Shown: one piece after another, positions 60,457 to 64,000 of the stretch | Layout: every line of letters starts with the position of its first letter | How positions within the stretch are numbered: position 1 is the stretch's first letter | Origin: Methylocystis sp. | GTDB lineage: Bacteria; Pseudomonadota; Alphaproteobacteria; Rhizobiales; Beijerinckiaceae | Direction: 5' to 3' | NCBI RefSeq assembly: GCF_021731785.1 | Contig: NZ_JAKFWS010000013.1 | Coordinates: forward strand, 1 to 64,000 | DNA length: 64,000 bases | Notes under the pieces: generated by a model | What the model saw: only the letters and a program-made list of their open reading frames with translations | The model's database searches: none | Told to the model about the DNA's origin: nothing | Position numbers and translations under genes: made by a program

Positions 60457-60746
60457 GCGACAAGCGACGCCGTCGCTGTCATGAGACCATAAGCGCCGCG
60501 CGAATTTGAGCGCGGCGCTGCGGCGAGGTGGCTGCATCACGTTTTTTATTCTGCGGGGTCATCGCATTCTTCGATGATGCGTAACTTGGGATTTTTTTTT
60601 CGTGCCGGCATAAAGGCCGCGCCGATCGAGGTTAGTTCGAATGGCCGCTTCTGACCCTTCTCGGACATTCCCGATACGCGGCGCGAAGGTCTCGGAGTAA
60701 CCCTCTCGGGAATTGACTGTGGTCGACCCCAATCCGGTAACGGCTG

Positions 60747-61646
60747 CTAGCATAGCCTAGCCTGCAAAAAGGCGCCAATGCGCGCAATCGCTGCGCGCCC
60801 TTCTGATAAGATTCGCGCGAACATGGGCCAAGTGTGGAACATGTGCGGCCATATTTCGAGTTCGACATCGCTGTCGACTGCTCGCAAGCGTTCAGCCATT
60901 CGCACCGCGTCATCGCGCAGCGCTTCATCGCTTCCGACAAAAATGAGAGTCGGCGGCAGTCCCTCCGGATCGCCGTAAAGAGGAGAGGCATAGGGCGAGC
61001 GGGGATCAGCACCGGCGAGATAAAGCTCGACCGCCTTTGGCATCAACTCGACCGGCACCATCGGATCGGAAGAGCCGTATTCCGTGAGTGATTGGCCTGT
61101 GAGCGCTAGATCGGTCCACGGCGAGAGCAGGACGGCGGCGGCGGGCAAGGGCATGCCGTCATCGCGCAGACGCATCATACTTGCGAGTGCAAGCCCGCCT
61201 CCGGAGGAATCCCCGATAAACGCTATATGGCGCGGCTCGGCGAACTCCGAGATGAGCCATCGATAGGCAGCCACCACATCTTCGATTGCCGCAGGAAACG
61301 GATGCTCGGGGGCAAGCCGGTAGTCGATGCACAATACGTGTGCGCCGGTCACGTCCGCGATGCGCCAAGTAAAATCGCGAAACAGCGCTGGAAAGCCGAC
61401 CAGATAGGCGCCTCCGTGCAGGTGCAGGATGTATCGGTTTGGAAGCGAGCGGGGCGTCGTGATCCGCTCGGCCTTGACACCGCCGGCGTCGAGCATGGTC
61501 AGCTTCGTTCCGCGTGGTGGTGGCGGCACGAGACGCGCGAAGCAAGCCACCTGCCGACGTTCATCCTCGACTTGATAGTACGTTGGAAACCGTGGCCGCA
61601 TGAACCAAGGCAGGCAGAAGCGGATAATCTCGGCGCGTAAGCTCAC
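60747..61646 (-). CDS. Alpha/beta-hydrolase, hormone-sensitive-lipase family
   Basis: 299-residue esterase of family IV. The oxyanion motif HGGAYLVGF, nucleophile elbow GDSSGGGLALA, the acid region ADPRSPYASPLYGDPEGLPP and the His in EIWPHMFHTWPMFA complete the catalytic triad. It acts on short acyl esters; the natural substrate is unknown. The start ATG at 61646 and N-terminal amphipathic segment IIRFCLPWFMRPRF may loosely associate it with membrane. It is the last gene of normal GC content before the lower-GC island. Confidence 0.9.
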   Translation of the reverse strand: MSLRAEIIRFCLPWFMRPRFPTYYQVEDERRQVACFARLVPPPPRGTKLTMLDAGGVKAERITTPRSLPNRYILHLHGGAYLVGFPALFRDFTWRIADVTGAHVLCIDYRLAPEHPFPAAIEDVVAAYRWLISEFAEPRHIAFIGDSSGGGLALASMMRLRDDGMPLPAAAVLLSPWTDLALTGQSLTEYGSSDPMVPVELMPKAVELYLAGADPRSPYASPLYGDPEGLPPTLIFVGSDEALRDDAVRMAERLRAVDSDVELEIWPHMFHTWPMFARILSEGRAAIARIGAFLQARLC

Positions 61647-61725
61647 TCGCTCACGCCGCTAAAGCAGTCGTTGTGACGGCACGGCCTTCGCTTGCTCGAG
61701 ATGCGCATCTTCAGTTGTCAACGGT

Positions 61726-62231
61726 TCACGATGGCGCCCTGATCTTCCATAAAGTGCAATAACGCAGTTCGTCAGGTCGGTCGCCATCTTCATCCCGAAA
61801 GTAGTAGAGGTTCGCCTTATCGCTTTTGAGAATGAAACATCCCGTGCCAAGGCCAGGAAGCCCTCCGCACACCGCCTTAGGTCTAAATTCTTGAGGAAGC
61901 GTGGGGGGCATCCAGTCAGTTCGGACCGGAGGTGAGCCTGCCAGGGCGGTGTAGGCGTCCCAAGCTTTTATGATCCCCCAATCCAACCAATTTGAACTCG
62001 ATAAGTTCCTTGTCTCTATTTTACTTTTTTCCCCTTTACAAAACTAACGTGACCTAAGCCAGTCAGTGCAGTTACTTCAGGAGGATAACAACTAAACTGC
62101 CACCATTTGCCTTCTAGGAAGCGGCGGGCCTCTGTTGCTGGAATGGCATCTTCTGCCGGAATTCCTTCACCGGCCACGGCCGGCGACACTGCAACAATTG
62201 AGATGACGGCAAGCAAATTTCGCATCCACAT
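61726..62231 (-). pseudogene. Secreted protein split by a frameshift at an A6 run
   Basis: The first piece (62231-62016) codes a signal peptide RNLLAVISIVAVSPAVA and GKWWQFSCYPPEVTALTGLG, then stops just after the run GGGGAAAAAAG. The second piece continues in the -1 frame from that run with IETRNLSSSNWLDWG and IIKAWDAYTALAGSPP through CGGLPGLGTGCFILKSDK to DELRYCTLWKIRAPS at 61726. Adding one A joins them into one protein of about 167 residues with four cysteines. Both pieces have the same low-GC codon use. Real decay, polymerase slippage on A6, or a sequence error are all possible. GGAAG precedes the first ATG. Confidence 0.65.
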
Positions 62232-62358
62232 ATGAGGCTTCCTTATGGTAGGGCTGCTGCGCTAACAGTTCACAGTCCGATACGTTGCAATGCACGGACG
62301 CTACCGAAGGCTTGACCTTTAGTCCAGGGGGAAGGAGACGGCTGCGTCTTTGATCGCA

Positions 62359-63402
62359 TTAGAGAAATGGAATGTCGAAGACCTTCGCCGCGAGCGGTAT
62401 GATTGAGGTTAGAAACGGTATGCTGTAGGCGGCGATAAATTTTCGTAGGGTATTGGCGTCGAACGGCCACACTGGCATATCGTATACCACTGAGCTGATC
62501 TTTCTTAAGCGTTCGATCAATTGTTCATCTTCCGCGGAGATCGTACCAGACTGAAAGCGCGAACGTAGATCATCTAAGTGTACCCGCATCCGTAACGCGA
62601 GCCCATCCATCAGTTTGGTTTTGTTGTTCAACATGCTCTCGCGGAATGGTAGCAAGGGACCCACGAAAACCAGAGGGCCGATAATCGAATAAGTTATGGC
62701 CGCCGCCGTGATGTATCCGCTCCATGCGTTATCAACTGTGTACCTGTAACTAACAAAACAAGCCAACAAGAGATTGAGACCAGACACCGTGATCGCATAC
62801 TGGTTCCGCAGGCCGAGCCGGCCGATTGGTTCTAGTCCCCCAGCATTGTCCGGATGCAGTGGCAGCATGTCCAGTTCTGCGTGCGCGACAATATCAGACA
62901 ACAAGACTATAATGGCACCCGTGCGGATTACATAAACCGCGGCTACGACAGAGAATAGAAAATCACAATAGAAGCGGATATATCCGGCGACCGACATGTG
63001 TCCTCCGGATGCGGCCCAGCTGTTTTCAGAGATATCCAGCCTGAAGCCGGCATAAACGACTGCGACTCCGGCTGCAACACCAAGCGTTTGCGCCGTTAAA
63101 TTAATAATGCGAAAGCCACGACGCCAACGTTTGGCTAAGACGGTTCCGTCCGCTTCGGAAATGTTGACAGTGCCGTCAACCTGCGTTCGCCTTAGAGAAT
63201 AACTAAGCACCTGTTGGTCGGATACCGCCAATAGCAGTATACTTGGAAACGTAACCAGGTACATGAATATCGTGCTGACATCATAAAAGAAGGGCAAAGT
63301 AAATGGGGGTGATGGGGTCGTCATCGATAGCCGGCTGAACCAGGGGCAGGCAACTATAACGAGTGGCAGAAAGGTGACCGCGACAGCAATGATATAAAGC
63401 AC
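62359..63402 (-). CDS. Multipass membrane protein of unknown function
   Basis: Intact part of 347 residues with six or seven hydrophobic segments: LYIIAVAVTFLPLVIVACPW, STIFMYLVTFPSILLLAV, LGVAAGVAVVYAGF, FLFSVVAAVYVIRTGAIIV, ITVSGLNLLLACFVSY, AITYSIIGPLVFVGPLLPF and a terminal FLTSIIPLAAK. Soluble loops contain LPLHPDNAGGLEPIGRLGLR and VVYDMPVWPFDANTLRKFIA, motifs I associate with a family of uncharacterised membrane proteins. GC content is near half, clearly below the rest of the window. The GTG at 63402 is only the first available start; the frame stays open to 63492 with protein-like codons, so the real N-terminus lies upstream. Confidence 0.6.
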   Translation of the reverse strand: MLYIIAVAVTFLPLVIVACPWFSRLSMTTPSPPFTLPFFYDVSTIFMYLVTFPSILLLAVSDQQVLSYSLRRTQVDGTVNISEADGTVLAKRWRRGFRIINLTAQTLGVAAGVAVVYAGFRLDISENSWAASGGHMSVAGYIRFYCDFLFSVVAAVYVIRTGAIIVLLSDIVAHAELDMLPLHPDNAGGLEPIGRLGLRNQYAITVSGLNLLLACFVSYRYTVDNAWSGYITAAAITYSIIGPLVFVGPLLPFRESMLNNKTKLMDGLALRMRVHLDDLRSRFQSGTISAEDEQLIERLRKISSVVYDMPVWPFDANTLRKFIAAYSIPFLTSIIPLAAKVFDIPFL

Positions 63403-63714
63403 AATTGGAGTGAACGCGTCGAGGCTGAGGTCATCTAGCCATTTTACTACCCCCCGTTCGGAGCATATGAGGTACCGAACCAGCGGTCGTTTCTAATATA
63501 ATCGGCGAATATGGAACTGAGCTGGTTAATGTTGTCAAATTGTCGGTCATTATAGATCCCACATATTGATCGACCTGATGCGCCGAGTAATGTCCCGTTC
63601 TATATCAGAAAGCGCCGAACAGGCGTAGCTGAGATAAACGCTAAACGGCTTTGCGGTTTGGGACAAGTTGCTGGTTGGAGGCGGCGGCGCGCGGCTTGGC
63701 GCGAACTCACGCAT
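63403..63714 (-). pseudogene. Frameshifted N-terminal part of the same membrane protein
   Basis: Three short reading pieces fit end to end. From ATG 63714 (or TTG 63666) to 63550: TAKPFSVYLSYACSALSD, IERDITRRIRSINMWD. Then one base off: YNDRQFDNINQLSSIFADYI. Then back in the first frame, open from 63492: PLVRYLICSERGVVKWLDDL, SLDAFTPI, running into the membrane protein at 63402. Two opposite single-base shifts restore the original frame, so the full product would have about 100 cytoplasmic residues before the first membrane helix. The stops between the pieces argue against separate genes. Confidence 0.45.
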
Positions 63715-64000
63715 GCGAAGCTCTATGCCATTGACGCCAAGGGCGGCGGCCGTAGCTCGCCGATCGTCCGCAGAATATCAGCGAACAGGCCTCATGGAGT
63801 CGCCACCTCCGTCATCTGGAACGTCACGTAGTCACCGTGACTGACGGCCATCGAGGCCGATCCTTATCGGCTTCTCTTCATCGGCTTCTCTTCGAAAGTC
63901 GTCAGTGACCAATTCTTTCTCGGGTTCGGACGTCGACGGATAGGCGAATGCCTGGGCTTGAAACAATGCGGGTCTCGCGAATGACCGCTCCTGGCGCAAT
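63715..64000. other. Non-coding or decayed right end
   Basis: No intact gene is visible. The GC content returns to normal left of about 63670-63720. On the minus strand 21 codons ending at 63722 (FADILRTIGELRPPP) read like the tail of a larger protein but the frame is closed just upstream. A 14-base unit is duplicated in tandem at 63866-63893. Confidence 0.4.
63866..63893. repeat. 14-bp tandem duplication
   Basis: ATCGGCTTCTCTTC occurs twice without a gap (63866-63879 and 63880-63893). Confidence 0.8.

Noticed and set aside
60559-60753. 64-codon minus-strand frame before the esterase gene
   Set aside because: Its translation recalls sequences often seen in intergenic repeats, not a known protein; no supporting start signal.
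63434-63548. Small gene MTDNLTTLTSSVPYSPII starting at the stop of the first N-terminal piece
   Set aside because: Its TAATG coupling is tempting, and dropping one G from the C6 run would join it to the membrane protein, but the alternative frame (YNDRQFDNINQLSS) is more protein-like and needs shifts that keep the upstream and downstream frames in register.

Overview
The window reads as a chromosomal segment of a GC-rich alphaproteobacterium that assimilates one-carbon compounds by the serine cycle. Phosphoenolpyruvate carboxylase, malyl-CoA lyase and glycerate kinase lie in a row at the left end, and pyruvate phosphate dikinase lies further in. A circularly permuted two-piece tmRNA with the tag ANDNYAPVAVAA, an alpha-type SspB, EipB, DUF1192, DUF4169 and FYDLN-type proteins all fit Rhizobiales. 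A Methylocystis/Methylosinus-like methanotroph or a related methylotroph is a reasonable inference, but no methane or methanol oxidation gene is in view.

Layout. 1-5 kb: serine-cycle genes ppc (cut by the left edge), mcl and gck. 5-16 kb: nitroreductase, methyltransferase, MFS transporter, VOC protein, ABC-F ATPase, a large L,D-transpeptidase, a hicBA pair with a broken hicA, and a UvrD/PcrA helicase. 15.7-18.9 kb: periplasmic HAD phosphatase divergent from an arylsulfatase. 19-22 kb: a translation quality-control block with a coupled RHH/DUF4169/sspB operon, ssrA, pth and rplY. 22-29 kb: PepSY-like secreted protein, CoA-transferase, aspS, ppdK and a 55-residue membrane protein missed by usual length cut-offs. 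29-45 kb: housekeeping genes including a cyclic-nucleotide-binding protein, YjbQ, SleB, pabB/pabC, YmdB, a BASS transporter, a zinc metalloprotease, NAD(P)HX repair, beta-carbonic anhydrase with a SulP transporter, GDPD/RidA, EipB and an SGNH hydrolase. 45-52.5 kb: pyruvoyl arginine decarboxylase with agmatinase (putrescine from arginine), then stress genes (glycine-rich membrane protein, hemerythrin, large catalase) and a coupled HAD phosphatase/APH-fold kinase. 52.5-54.4 kb: the wreck of an efflux operon, with the front of an adaptor joined out of frame to the back of an outer-membrane factor. 54.5-61.6 kb: TPR protein, second L,D-transpeptidase, several small secreted or membrane proteins, and an esterase. 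61.7-64 kb: a lower-GC island with frameshifted genes of unknown function.

How the parts fit. Carbonic anhydrase plus SulP could supply bicarbonate, the substrate of PEP carboxylase; PEP carboxylase, malyl-CoA lyase, glycerate kinase and PPDK interconvert C2, C3 and C4 acids of the serine cycle. SspB delivers proteins tagged by the neighbouring ssrA to ClpXP, and peptidyl-tRNA hydrolase and L25 lie beside them. The katE region carries a candidate EcfG-type promoter.

Oddities worth attention are four probable single-base frameshifts at three loci (hicA, a secreted protein, and two in the right-end membrane protein), the adaptor/outer-membrane-factor chimera, a decayed duplicate of a secreted-protein gene, and a truncated relic of a DNA methyltransferase beside a REP-like palindrome. 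The frameshifts could be real decay or residual indel errors in the assembly. I found no CRISPR array, rRNA gene, tRNA gene, prophage or complete insertion sequence.
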